A stretch of DNA of 47,099 nucleotides from the NCBI GenBank assembly GCA_002725995.1, contig PBRQ01000056.1, forward strand, positions 1 through 47,099. The letters run 5' to 3'. This stretch comes from Gammaproteobacteria bacterium (GTDB lineage Bacteria > Pseudomonadota > Gammaproteobacteria > Pseudomonadales > Azotimanducaceae). Positions within the stretch are counted from its first letter, which is position 1. Every line of letters begins with the position of its first letter. Shown in pieces: positions 15,264 to 26,398 of the stretch. The notes under the pieces were generated by a model. The model did not search any database and was not told the DNA's origin. It saw nothing but the letters and a program-made list of their open reading frames with translations. The translations under genes and the position numbers were made by a program.

Positions 15264-18200
15264 ATGCGTTTGCAGGCAATTAAGCTCGCTGGTTTCAAAT
15301 CCTTTGTAGATCCTACAACAGTTCCTTTCCCCTCCAATCTTTGTGCAGTCGTCGGCCCTAACGGGTGCGGTAAATCCAATATTATTGATGCCGTTCGTTG
15401 GGTAATGGGTGAATCATCAGCCAAGACCCTGCGTGGTGAATCAATGGCTGATGTTATTTTTAATGGCTCTACTGGTCGCAAGCCCGTTGGGCAGGCCAGT
15501 ATTGAATTGATGTTTGATAACACGGAAGGGCGACTGAACGGCGAATATGCCGCTTACAGCGAGCTCTCCATCAAACGACAGGTGTCCAGGGACGGCCAAT
15601 CCAATTATTACCTGAACAGCCAGAAGTGCAGGCGAAAGGATATTACTGATATTTTTCTGGGCACTGGTCTTGGGCCGCGGAGTTACTCGATCATTGAGCA
15701 GGGGATGATCAGTCAGCTGATTGAGGCAAAGCCAGAGGACTTGCGGGTATACATTGAGGAAGCCGCCGGGATATCAAAGTATAAGGAGCGACGCAGGGAA
15801 ACTGAACATCGAATCAAACATACCCGGGATAACCTTGATCGACTGAGTGACCTGCGGGAAGAATTGGGAAGACAGCTTCATCACCTGGAGCGTCAGTCCA
15901 AAGCGGCGGAGCGATATACTGAACACAAAAAGGAAGGGCGTCGTGTTAAGGCCCAGTTGCAGGGGTTGAAGTGGCAGGCCATCACGCAGGACGCTGATAG
16001 CAAACAGGAAAATATAGGGCGTTTAGAGGTTGAGCAGGAAGCCCGTATCGCTGATCAGCGACATGTGGATGCTGAGATCGAAGCAGAACGAGACAAGCTG
16101 GTGCAGTTGTCAGATGAGCTGAATGGTGTACAGAAACAGTTCTATGACTTTGGCACTGAGATAGCAAGAATCGAAGACGGTATACAATTTCAGAACGAAC
16201 GCAATAAGGAGCTCAATATAGACCTGGAGCAGGTTTCTGACAACTGGCGCAAGGTCAGGGTCGATTTGGAAAATGATGAAGGTCTTCGTGCCGATATCCA
16301 AAATGAAATAGCTGAAATAGAGCCGCAGCAGAAAGAGATGGAGGCGCATGAGAAAGTTTCTGGAACGAAACTGCTGGAAGCTGAAGGCGCAATGCAAGAC
16401 TGGCAGCACGAGTGGGACAAGTTTAATCAAGCGGCAGCAGAGTCGAGGCAGGAAGGAGAAGTAGGGCAGTCAAGGATCGGCCATCTGGAAGAGTCAATAG
16501 AGCGACTCGACAACCGCCTTCTGATTTTGAGAAATGACTTGCAACGCCTCCAGGATCAGAGCGTTGAAGAAGAAATAGGTCCGCTGGAATCGATGCTTCA
16601 GGTTCAGGAACAGCAACTGGGACGCATTGACCAGGAAATCGCGGAACTGTCTAGGCAGATTGAGATGGGGCGTGAGCAGAATGCCCAATATGATTCAGAT
16701 CTGGACACGGGCAGAAGCGAACTACAGGCAATCAAGGGTCGTTTTGCCTCGCTTGAGGCATTGCAGCAGACTGCGCTTGGCCAGCAGGATGATGCTGAAA
16801 TGGGCTGGCTGGAAAAACATGGGCTCAGCAACAAGGATCGCCTGGCTGAGAAGATCAAGGTAGAGCCGAATTGGGAATTAGCGGTCGAGACCGTTCTGGG
16901 AGACTACCTGCAGTCAGTATTTGTTGAAGAACTGGAAACATTGCCCGCCCTGTTGACTGACTTTGACAAGGGTGCACTAAACTTTATCGCCAATGTCGCC
17001 GTTGGTTCAGCTACCCCTGATTTTGAGACGTTGGCATCAAAGGTGAACGGTGATATCAGTATTGAATCATTTCTAGGCAATGTGCGGGTCGCGGCCGATC
17101 TGGATACGGCAATGAGCATGCATGCGAACCTGACGCCAGGACAATCGATTGTCACCCCGGATGGAATCTGGATCGGCAGCAATTGGCTGCGTGTCAGCAA
17201 GGATCACGACGCTACCGCAGGGGTTATCAAGCGGCAGGCTGAAATAGAAGACTTGTCCCAGCGTATTGAGCAGCAAGAGCAGGATGTCACCAGGCTGACC
17301 CAGGAACTTGAATCAGGTATCGCAGGGATAGCGCTGGTGGAGGCTGATCGAGACAAACAACAGGCACGGCTCGCAGAGCAGCAAAGAACCTTTGGTGAAA
17401 CCAGGGCCCAGTTGGTGGTAAAGAAGCTTCAGGCGGAGCAGCTAAAAACTGATTTGGCACGGGCAAATAGTGAAATTGAATCGAGTACCGCCCACCTGCA
17501 GGAAGATCACGACAATCTTGGTATTGCACGCAACCGGCTGCAGGTGGCGATGGACAGGATGGAAGAAGACACAAAGCAAAGGCAGAGTCTTCTCGGCCAC
17601 CGGGACCAGGCTCAGAAGAATCTTGACGAAGTACGTTCTAAGGCGAAAACAGATCGCGATGCAGTGCACCAGCTGGCGTTGCGAGTTCAGTCGCTCAATT
17701 CCCGGATATTGTCGACCGAGCAGGCCATGCTTCGTCTACAGGAGCAGGAGCGGACACTCAACGATAGAAAATCCTCACTGGAAAAGGCTATTCGTGAAAG
17801 TGAGGAACCACAGGGGCAGTTGAAAACGGAGCTGGCCGAACAACTGGAAAAAAGGCTTGAAGTAGAAAATGAGCTAACACGGGTTCGTCAACAATCAGAG
17901 GCGACCGAACATAAGATCAGGCAACTGGAGCAGGATCGAGCGGGCTTTGAGGAACAGGTAGAACTTGTGCGAACCAGCCTTGAGCAGGTACGCATTGGTT
18001 TTCAAGGGCTTGAAGTCCGGCGAAATACGATAAAAGAACAGATGTCTGAGGATAACCAGAATCTTGATGAAGTGTTGCGTCTCTTGCCGGAGGAAGCCAA
18101 CGAGGAAGAATGGGAAGACCTCCTGCGCCGGGTCACCAATCGTATTGTGCGGCTGGGGGCAATAAACCTTGCTGCTATTGATGAATTCAAGGTTCAATCT

Positions 18201-18767
18201 GAGCGAAAGCAGTATCTTGATGCTCAAAATGAAGATCTCGAGAAGGCGCTGCAGACCCTGGAAAACGCTATCCGTAAGATAGATGTTGAAACCAGAACCC
18301 GTTTTAAGGAAACCTTCGATAAGGTTAACAGCAAGTTGCAGCAGATTTTCCCCAAACTATTTGCTGGCGGGCATGCATATCTGGAGATGACAGGTGAGGA
18401 CTTGCTTGATACGGGTGTAGGCCTGATGGCCCGTCCCCCTGGGAAGAGAAATTCCAGCATTCACCTTCTATCTGGTGGTGAAAAGGCACTCACGGCTATC
18501 GCACTGGTATTCGCCATCTTCAGCCTGAACCCGGCACCTTTCTGCCTGCTGGATGAGGTCGATGCACCTTTGGATGATACCAATGTACAGCGTTATTCTG
18601 ATCTGGTGAAGGAGATGTCGCGAACCGTTCAATTTATCTACATCACCCACAATAAGCTTGCGATGGAGATGGGTGAGCAGCTAATGGGAGTGACAATGCA
18701 TGAACCCGGTGTTTCAAGGTTGGTTTCCGTTGATGTTGATGAGGCCGTGGCGATGGCCGCGGTTTAG
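15264..18767 (+). CDS. smc: Chromosome segregation protein SMC
   Basis: A full-length 1167-residue SMC ATPase. The head has Walker A GPNGCGKSN (residues 31-39) and, at the C-terminus, the ABC signature LLSGGEKAL followed by Walker B FCLLDEVDAPLDD. Between them lie two long Gln/Glu/Arg-rich coiled coils separated by a hinge with the conserved GDYLQSVFVEE start (around residues 545-560). SMC with ScpA/ScpB loops and organises newly replicated origins. scpAB are not in the window. The order smc-zipA-ligA is typical of gammaproteobacteria that use SMC rather than MukB. Confidence 0.97.
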   Translation: MRLQAIKLAGFKSFVDPTTVPFPSNLCAVVGPNGCGKSNIIDAVRWVMGESSAKTLRGESMADVIFNGSTGRKPVGQASIELMFDNTEGRLNGEYAAYSELSIKRQVSRDGQSNYYLNSQKCRRKDITDIFLGTGLGPRSYSIIEQGMISQLIEAKPEDLRVYIEEAAGISKYKERRRETEHRIKHTRDNLDRLSDLREELGRQLHHLERQSKAAERYTEHKKEGRRVKAQLQGLKWQAITQDADSKQENIGRLEVEQEARIADQRHVDAEIEAERDKLVQLSDELNGVQKQFYDFGTEIARIEDGIQFQNERNKELNIDLEQVSDNWRKVRVDLENDEGLRADIQNEIAEIEPQQKEMEAHEKVSGTKLLEAEGAMQDWQHEWDKFNQAAAESRQEGEVGQSRIGHLEESIERLDNRLLILRNDLQRLQDQSVEEEIGPLESMLQVQEQQLGRIDQEIAELSRQIEMGREQNAQYDSDLDTGRSELQAIKGRFASLEALQQTALGQQDDAEMGWLEKHGLSNKDRLAEKIKVEPNWELAVETVLGDYLQSVFVEELETLPALLTDFDKGALNFIANVAVGSATPDFETLASKVNGDISIESFLGNVRVAADLDTAMSMHANLTPGQSIVTPDGIWIGSNWLRVSKDHDATAGVIKRQAEIEDLSQRIEQQEQDVTRLTQELESGIAGIALVEADRDKQQARLAEQQRTFGETRAQLVVKKLQAEQLKTDLARANSEIESSTAHLQEDHDNLGIARNRLQVAMDRMEEDTKQRQSLLGHRDQAQKNLDEVRSKAKTDRDAVHQLALRVQSLNSRILSTEQAMLRLQEQERTLNDRKSSLEKAIRESEEPQGQLKTELAEQLEKRLEVENELTRVRQQSEATEHKIRQLEQDRAGFEEQVELVRTSLEQVRIGFQGLEVRRNTIKEQMSEDNQNLDEVLRLLPEEANEEEWEDLLRRVTNRIVRLGAINLAAIDEFKVQSERKQYLDAQNEDLEKALQTLENAIRKIDVETRTRFKETFDKVNSKLQQIFPKLFAGGHAYLEMTGEDLLDTGVGLMARPPGKRNSSIHLLSGGEKALTAIALVFAIFSLNPAPFCLLDEVDAPLDDTNVQRYSDLVKEMSRTVQFIYITHNKLAMEMGEQLMGVTMHEPGVSRLVSVDVDEAVAMAAV

Positions 18768-18772
18768 AAACT

Positions 18773-19618
18773 ATGGACTTTGACCTGAGAGATTGGTTGT
18801 TGATCCTGGGGCCGATTTTCATATCGATAGTGCTTATTCATGGGTACTGGCGAATGCACTGGGGAAGAACTGAGCTAAAGATGAAGCTCGACAAGTCATT
18901 CCTTAGTCACCCCGGTGACGAGCAGAATGGGGACGATTTGGATCTGTTCAGAGCTGAACTTCCCAACGGCGGCGCAAGAATAGCCGGTGAACAAGTGCCC
19001 GTGTTGATGGAGTCTGTGGAAACCTCATCACCAAATATTAAACCTGTCGCAGGAATATCCAGGAAAGCTGAACCAGAGCTTCAAGAACCAGAGCTCCCAG
19101 AACCAGAGATCACAGAACCGGCAATAGCAGCTACAAGGGAAGCTCAGTCTACCAGGGTTGAACCACTCCCGGAGCGAGCACCGCCGGTACGCAAACCGCT
19201 GTTGGAGAAGCCTGAAAAATTCGTCGTTATCAACGTTCTCTCGGACGTTTCTTTTGCTGGCTGGGACCTGCGAGAGGTGCTGGAAGGTCTGGATATGGAA
19301 TTTGGCGAGATGGATATATTTCATCGCCTGGGTGAGGACGGCGAAGTGCAATTCAGTCTTGTTAATGCTGTTGAACCTGGCACCTTCGATCAGAGCACAA
19401 TGAACGAAATCCAGACCCCTGGTGTAACACTGTTTATGCGTGCGCATGAGGTTCAGGATCCGATACGAGTTTATGACGACCTGTTGGAGGCTGCTCAAAC
19501 CATTGCGCTTGAATTGGGGGGTGAGTTGAAGGATGAGACTCGAAGTGCTATTACCAGCCAAACAATCAGCCACTGTCGCCAGGGAATTCAGGATTTTCAA
19601 TACAAGTACTCTGCCTGA
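18773..19618 (+). CDS. zipA: Cell division protein ZipA
   Basis: A 281-residue bitopic membrane protein that tethers FtsZ to the inner membrane. There is one N-terminal membrane helix (about residues 8-26), a charged segment, a Pro/Glu-rich linker (about 90-145) and a C-terminal FtsZ-binding domain beginning KFVVINVLSDVSFAGWDL. Domain order, length and position five bases after smc all match ZipA. The linker contains short imperfect repeats of EPELPEPEI type. Confidence 0.94.
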   Translation: MDFDLRDWLLILGPIFISIVLIHGYWRMHWGRTELKMKLDKSFLSHPGDEQNGDDLDLFRAELPNGGARIAGEQVPVLMESVETSSPNIKPVAGISRKAEPELQEPELPEPEITEPAIAATREAQSTRVEPLPERAPPVRKPLLEKPEKFVVINVLSDVSFAGWDLREVLEGLDMEFGEMDIFHRLGEDGEVQFSLVNAVEPGTFDQSTMNEIQTPGVTLFMRAHEVQDPIRVYDDLLEAAQTIALELGGELKDETRSAITSQTISHCRQGIQDFQYKYSA

Positions 19619-19629
19619 ATCTCGTATAG

Positions 19630-21654
<2,025 letters not shown>

Positions 21655-21655
21655 T

Positions 21656-22267
21656 ATGTTAATGCGTTCGAGTATTTCCCTGACTTTCTTGCTGTTGCTG
21701 GCTGGCTGTACCTCAACACCACCGGAGCAGTTGGAAAATGTCTGCGACATCTTTGAGGAAAAGTCGGGCTGGTACAAACAAGCACGAAGAGCATCCAGAC
21801 GGTGGGGGACTTCTATCCCGGTGATGATGTCATTTGTTCATCAGGAATCGAAATTCAGATCCAGAGCCAAACCACCGCGCAAGAAAATCCTCTGGGTAAT
21901 TCCTGGACCGCGTCCGGCGAGCGCCTATGGGTATGCGCAGGCAACGGATGAAACGTGGCGCGCCTATAAGAAGTCAACTGGGAAATGGGCCGCGGACCGA
22001 AACGATTTTGACGATGCAATGGATTTTATTGGCTGGTACAACGATCAGAGCCAACGCAAGAACAAGATAAAAAAGAGTGACGCCTATCACCTCTACCTTG
22101 CTTATCACGAGGGTCAGGGCGGGTACGCGAAAAGGTCCTACAAGAAGAAAAAATGGCTGACGGACGTGGCCAAAAAAGTATCTCAGCGATCAAGTATGTA
22201 CGGTAAGCAACTGAAGGCATGTGAGAAAAAGTTGGATCGTGGCTTCTTTGGTCGATTGTTCTCATGA
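21656..22267 (+). CDS. Lytic-transglycosylase-like (SLT fold) lipoprotein
   Basis: A lipoprotein of about 203 residues. A signal peptide ends in the lipobox LLAGC close to the N-terminus. The mature domain looks like a family-1 SLT fold: SIPVMMSFVHQESKF holds the likely catalytic Glu, ASAYGYAQATDETW matches the GxxQ(I/A) substrate loop, and YNDQSQRK and AYHEGQGGYAKRSYKKKKWL match later motifs. It probably cleaves or binds peptidoglycan at the outer membrane. The ATG at 21656 is one base after the ligA stop; an ATG at 21662 is equally possible. The C-terminus is very Lys-rich. Confidence 0.8.
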   Translation: MLMRSSISLTFLLLLAGCTSTPPEQLENVCDIFEEKSGWYKQARRASRRWGTSIPVMMSFVHQESKFRSRAKPPRKKILWVIPGPRPASAYGYAQATDETWRAYKKSTGKWAADRNDFDDAMDFIGWYNDQSQRKNKIKKSDAYHLYLAYHEGQGGYAKRSYKKKKWLTDVAKKVSQRSSMYGKQLKACEKKLDRGFFGRLFS

Positions 22268-22286
22268 GCCGAACAATAGTAGCTCT

Positions 22287-23264
22287 ATGCTGGCCCTTGA
22301 GGAGATCAAGGAAACCCGCGAGAAGTTAGGTGGACAGGTCGATACGACGCCGGTGCACAGATGGCATAGCCCGGTCGTTGCCGAAAGGCTGGGTGCGGGT
22401 ACCGACGTATTCATGAAGCTTGAGCTGTTCCAGCGTACCGGTACCTTCAAACCGCGCGGTGCCTTGTCAAATATGTTGCACCTTGGTCCATCAGACCTCG
22501 GGAGAGGTATTTGCGCTGCTAGTGCTGGCAATCACGCTATTTCTGCTGCCTACGCAGCGAAGGAGCTTGGCAGCAGCGCAAAGATCGTGATGATCAAGAG
22601 CGCCAATGCTTTCAGGATCGAACGGTGCCTGCACTATGGGGCTGAGATTGAAATGGCTGAGAATGCCCATGTTGCCTTTGAGCGCGTAGCTCAGATCGAA
22701 CAGGAGGAATCACGGTTGCTGGTGCATCCCTTTGAAGGGCACCATACTGCGCTTGGCACTGCCACGGTCGGCCTGGAGCTTTGTATGCAGGTTACGGATC
22801 TGGACGCGGTGATTGTACCGATAGGTGGAGGCGGGCTTTGCGCCGGTGTGGCCACTGCGGTCAAATTAATGCAACCAGACTGTCTGGTTTATGGCGTTGG
22901 ACCCGAAGGCGCCGATACCATGCACCGGAGCTTTGCCGCTGGTTCTCCGCAGCCCATTGATCGAGTCAATACTATTGCGGACAGCCTCGGTGCGCCCTAC
23001 GCGGCGCCCTATACTTTCGAATTGTGCCGGGATCATGTCGATGAATTGGTGATGATTGATGATGATGCTATGCGCCGGGCTATGGGTTTGCTGTTTCATG
23101 AACTGAAGCTGGCCGTTGAGCCGGCCGGTGCAGCCGCAACCGCAGCCCTGTGGGGCCCCCTGCGTATGCGGCTACAAGGAAAACGGGTAGGTGTGATTGT
23201 CTGTGGCACTAATATTGATGCGGCGTCTTTCAGCGCCATGATTAACCCAGCGACCATTCGTTGA
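22287..23264 (+). CDS. PLP-dependent serine/threonine dehydratase family protein
   Basis: A fold-type II PLP enzyme of about 325 residues. The Schiff-base lysine is in GTFKPRGAL, the substrate loop is SAGNHAISAAYAAKE, and the phosphate-binding glycine loop is PIGGGGLCAG. It ends with a conserved VIVCGTNID strand. It lacks a C-terminal regulatory ACT domain. It probably deaminates threonine or serine, or acts as a related racemase or hydroxyaspartate dehydratase; these cannot be separated by eye. The ATG at 22287 is chosen because the conserved region begins there and earlier in-frame codons overlap the lipoprotein gene. Its 3' end overlaps thpR by 23 bases. Confidence 0.87.
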   Translation: MLALEEIKETREKLGGQVDTTPVHRWHSPVVAERLGAGTDVFMKLELFQRTGTFKPRGALSNMLHLGPSDLGRGICAASAGNHAISAAYAAKELGSSAKIVMIKSANAFRIERCLHYGAEIEMAENAHVAFERVAQIEQEESRLLVHPFEGHHTALGTATVGLELCMQVTDLDAVIVPIGGGGLCAGVATAVKLMQPDCLVYGVGPEGADTMHRSFAAGSPQPIDRVNTIADSLGAPYAAPYTFELCRDHVDELVMIDDDAMRRAMGLLFHELKLAVEPAGAAATAALWGPLRMRLQGKRVGVIVCGTNIDAASFSAMINPATIR

Positions 23265-23754
23265 TGATGTTATAGCGAACTCTAGACCTGGTTGAAACCG
23301 ATTCATAAAGTGCAAAATTTTGAAATTCCTGGGTAAAGCCGGAGGGGATGATTGGTGCGGGTGGTGGTGATTCACAACGCCTTGCCAGGGTCACGTGTGG
23401 TTGGTAGCTTCTTTTCTCAGTTGCAAAGCCTAGTTGATTGGCGCTGTGTTTGGTCTTTGTTGTCAGGGTGAGCAGTATTGGTGATGCTTCTTTACAACCC
23501 AACCACAGGATGCCGGGCTTGTTCCAGAAACCCAGCTCATCAAGTGTCAGCATAAATGGCTGGGAAACTATTTCATCGGCAGCCTCGGCTAGCTGCCCGA
23601 GGCGCCTCTGGTCCAAATTTCCCAAAAATGTCAGGGTGATATGGAAATTGACTAGAGGCACCGGGTGCGTGAGCGGCGGTAGTGATGTCGTTCTCCAGTG
23701 ATCAATGCTAAGGGAGCTTTGTTGACTAAGCTGCAGGCCAAAAAATAGTCTCAT
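23242..23754 (-). CDS. thpR: RNA 2',3'-cyclic phosphodiesterase (LigT/ThpR)
   Basis: A 170-residue 2H phosphoesterase. The two HxT motifs are FHITLTFLG (near residue 38) and YQPHVTLARR (near residue 120), and the N-terminal MRLFFGLQL is typical. It hydrolyses 2',3'-cyclic phosphates on RNA ends and ligates tRNA halves in vitro. It is convergent with the dehydratase gene, with a 23-base overlap, and divergent from the nitroreductase gene. Confidence 0.92.
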   Translation of the reverse strand: MRLFFGLQLSQQSSLSIDHWRTTSLPPLTHPVPLVNFHITLTFLGNLDQRRLGQLAEAADEIVSQPFMLTLDELGFWNKPGILWLGCKEASPILLTLTTKTKHSANQLGFATEKRSYQPHVTLARRCESPPPAPIIPSGFTQEFQNFALYESVSTRSRVRYNIINEWSLG

Positions 23755-23820
23755 GACATGATTATACCGGTCAGGGATGGAATAATGGGCAACTCATAAA
23801 AGCCATAGCAGGAGTCGACA

Positions 23821-24495
23821 GTGTCACCGGATTCATCCTCAGACATAGACATCATTCCACCGGACCTTCTTCTCACGACAACCCGGTCGGTTCGCAAGCG
23901 CATTGATTTTGATCGCGCGGTTGATCCACTGATACTAAAGGAAAGCCTTGAGATCGCTATTCAGGCACCCACCGGCTCAAACAGTCAGGGCTGGCACTTC
24001 CTCGTTATTACCGATCCCGACAAGAAGCTAGCGCTGGCGGAACTGTATCGCCGCGGCTTCAACGAATACGCCAGCGTGCCCCAGGTACCACGATTTGGTG
24101 CAGATGACCCGCGAGCGGGGCAGATGTCTGCCATCCTTAGTTCAGCGGCTTACCTCAGCAAGCGGCTGCATGAAGTGCCCGCCATGGTTGTCCCCTGTGT
24201 TGATGGGCGCTGGGATGATCTCAGTGTGTTTCACCAGGCAGGTGCCTATGGCTCGATTTTTCCAGCCGTTTGGTCATTTATGCTTGCGCTCCGTGCACGC
24301 GGCGTGGGCTCTTCATTGACGACGCTCCACCTCATGTATGAGCAGGAAGCGGCTGAGATTCTGGGTGTCCCCGACGATATTACTCAGGTTGCTCTTTTGC
24401 CCATCGGCTATTACACGGGTGATACGTTCAAAGCGGCTGGGCGAATATCGGCGGATCAGCGAACCTACTGGGATAGTTGGGGGGAGACGCAGTAG
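23821..24495 (+). CDS. Nitroreductase family FMN oxidoreductase
   Basis: A 224-residue protein with nitroreductase-fold features: TTRSVRKRIDFDRAVDP at the start, the FMN-binding APTGSNSQGWHFLVI strand-loop, and a C-terminal GVPDDITQVALLPIGYYTGD. The family uses FMN with NAD(P)H to reduce nitro groups, quinones or other acceptors. The substrate is unknown. The start is GTG at 23821. It is a single gene, followed by a 600-base region without an intact gene. Confidence 0.85.
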   Translation: MSPDSSSDIDIIPPDLLLTTTRSVRKRIDFDRAVDPLILKESLEIAIQAPTGSNSQGWHFLVITDPDKKLALAELYRRGFNEYASVPQVPRFGADDPRAGQMSAILSSAAYLSKRLHEVPAMVVPCVDGRWDDLSVFHQAGAYGSIFPAVWSFMLALRARGVGSSLTTLHLMYEQEAAEILGVPDDITQVALLPIGYYTGDTFKAAGRISADQRTYWDSWGETQ

Positions 24496-24633
24496 CTGGT
24501 CTTGATCTAAGCCAAAATTTAGAGTAACAGTTGGGTTGGTATAGATAGAGTTTACTGTTCGTCGAGTAACGATCAGCAATTTTGACAACCGGCTTTCACG
24601 ATGCTCCAGGTCAAGTCACTGGGAGAAAGCTAT

Positions 24634-24751
24634 CGCTTATACCCATGGAGAGATCTTGTTTTCTCCAGGCGAACCGTCCATGGTACGGCCGCGCCATCCC
24701 TGGCGCGGCTTTTAACCTTACGAATACAAGATCTCTCCATCGGTACAAGCG
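24634..24751. repeat. Nested palindrome element, copy 2
   Basis: Outer arms of 26 bases (24634-24659 and 24726-24751) pair with two mismatches. Inside are a CCGT/ACGG hairpin around CCATGG and a perfect 8-bp stem CCGCGCCA-TCCC-TGGCGCGG followed by CTTTT. The interior matches copy 1 at 13114-13231 (shared CCATCCCTGGCGC and preceding CCATG hairpin) while the arms are unrelated in sequence. It sits between the convergent nitroreductase and RDHSW-protein genes. The last hairpin plus T-run could terminate plus-strand transcription. Confidence 0.82.
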
Positions 24752-24771
24752 GCCACGAGATATCGATTAGG

Positions 24772-25044
24772 CTAGTATTTGAATCGTTCACCGAATCTAT
24801 AAATCTGACATAAGAGAGCTACTGATTTGCTGATTAATCTGTTCCTGGCCGAATGCTTCTCAGGAAGATTAAAAATTTCACCATTACTAACGGCATTATC
24901 GAAGTGTAGTTCAGAGGTAGTGAGGTCGGATTTCGAAAAGTTTACGTCACCCTGTCAAAAATCAGTGTTGTTAAAATGAACCCCGCTGTTGTGAAATTTC
25001 GCTTTTCCGAAGTCAATATTACCGCTGCCAAAGACGGCATCCAT
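24772..25044 (-). pseudogene. Relic of a 12-residue-repeat (pentapeptide-like) protein with internal TGA
   Basis: On the minus strand, one frame encodes five consecutive 12-residue repeats beginning with Phe, with consensus FxxAxFxxGxVx (for example FGKAKFHNSGVH and FSKSDLTTSELH). A TGA at 24957-24955 falls inside the third repeat, but phase and periodicity continue on both sides. The frame ends with TAG at 24774-24772. The pattern resembles Phe-centred pentapeptide/beta-helix repeat proteins. There is no convincing ribosome site. I read it as a decayed fragment of a larger gene. The rest of the 24496-25112 gap holds only the palindromic element. Confidence 0.5.
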
Positions 25045-25112
25045 AAAGGAAACGACTGATTCTGAAAAGCCTGTGTTGAGGCAGTATGAGATCTTTTGTC
25101 TCGCAGTGTAGG

Positions 25113-26240
25113 CTAGGTGAACCCATACCGCGGGTAGGGCCCAACAAGACTGGCAGCGAGGTGGCCATATGTGATGATGCCGTTCTCTTGCACACGAATG
25201 GGTCCCTCACCCATCTTGTAGGGAAGTGAGTTGCCATCCAGGTCCCTGACAATACCAGGATCTGAAACATCCCAGACTTCACCTTCCGTGTGCAGCGGTC
25301 CCCGGTAGACACCATGGCCCTTGCCGTCCTGGAAACCGCCATAGCCATAGCCTGGTCCGACGTAGGCAAAGGGTTCTTTCACGGGCGAAATGTTGATTTC
25401 ACGCTTTCTGCCTTCCTCATCGGTGATGAGATAAGTCCCCGTCTTTATTCGCCGCGTGCCGCTGTAGAATTGTAGCTCGTGTTCCACGCTTGTGAGCCGT
25501 AGTTCGCGCGGTTGATCCCCGGAAAGATCGATCAGCGAGCTGTCCAGTGGATGCCACATTTCGCCCCCTTCATTTAGCAGGAACCAGCAGGCATAGTCAT
25601 GGCCCTGCCAGAGTATCCAGTTGAAAAGGCCACTCATCGCTGGCGGCGGTGGTTCTGAAGCGGTGACTGGCTCAAAGCCGCCTGCATGCTGGTAGCGCAG
25701 GCCCCATGAATGGTCGCGCACTGCTGACCAGCTTGTTTTGCTGGCCTCGTACTTTTTCCCATTGACGCTGACCCAGCCCGACGCAGAACCTGCCTGATCA
25801 AAGCGGGTATAGTCCTGCACCAGCCGACCGTCACGCCGATGATAGTAGTGGCTTTCTTCATGCGGGGGTGATGCGGCTTCAAATTCAAGTTCGAATGCGT
25901 GTCCAAATTTATTTTCATCAAGCCGTATCCGATGACGTTTTAATGGTTCCAGTAGTTCAAAGTGGAGCGGCCCCGCACCAATACGGTCCATATCCGGGCG
26001 CAATTGGCGGGACACCCGCAAGTTGTATTGCCTGCCCGCCGTGGTGTCGAGAACGCATCCAGCGCCATCCAGTACATTGTTGTTTTTGTAGATACCCATG
26101 GTGGCGACGACCATTACCTCCCCGTTCTTTGCAAATATCGAAAACCAGTAGCGATCATAAAAACGGTGATCACTCGTGTTTACATGGTCAAAAGTAGTTG
26201 AGGTCTGATGGTGCAGCGTGTCGTCCAGGGTGGATAGCAT
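25113..26240 (-). CDS. RDHSW-motif protein (AttH/CrtC-like, DUF7064/7065-type), paralogue A
   Basis: A 375-residue protein without signal peptide. Mostly beta strands, it carries WSAVRDHSWGLRYQH at about residues 190-205 and a later LFNWILWQGHDYACWF. The RDHSWG motif is shared with the lipocalin-like AttH/CrtC superfamily and the uncharacterised DUF7064/7065 proteins that often sit among acyl-CoA catabolism genes. The enzymatic role is unknown. The ATG at 26240 is used; a TTG at 26267 would add nine residues and has no ribosome site. A related gene is at 33677. It is divergent from xsc. Confidence 0.68.
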   Translation of the reverse strand: MLSTLDDTLHHQTSTTFDHVNTSDHRFYDRYWFSIFAKNGEVMVVATMGIYKNNNVLDGAGCVLDTTAGRQYNLRVSRQLRPDMDRIGAGPLHFELLEPLKRHRIRLDENKFGHAFELEFEAASPPHEESHYYHRRDGRLVQDYTRFDQAGSASGWVSVNGKKYEASKTSWSAVRDHSWGLRYQHAGGFEPVTASEPPPPAMSGLFNWILWQGHDYACWFLLNEGGEMWHPLDSSLIDLSGDQPRELRLTSVEHELQFYSGTRRIKTGTYLITDEEGRKREINISPVKEPFAYVGPGYGYGGFQDGKGHGVYRGPLHTEGEVWDVSDPGIVRDLDGNSLPYKMGEGPIRVQENGIITYGHLAASLVGPYPRYGFT

Positions 26241-26398
26241 GAAAAGGGATCCGATTAGAAGTTGCAAAGGGAAAATTAAACACAGTTACAGATATTGTTC
26301 AATCGCGTTTGTGCCGGCTCGGCCCGTGGTGATGTTATGCAACGGGCGCCATTCTGCTACAGTAACCAGTCAGCCAGAGACTACTAGAGGATTCACCC

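Noticed and set aside
15264..18767. Possible MukB instead of SMC
   Set aside because: Hinge, signature motif and smc-zipA-ligA context are those of canonical SMC.
24582..24813. Short plus-strand frames of 62 and 70 codons
   Set aside because: They run through both arms of palindrome element 2, lack ribosome sites and show no protein-like composition.
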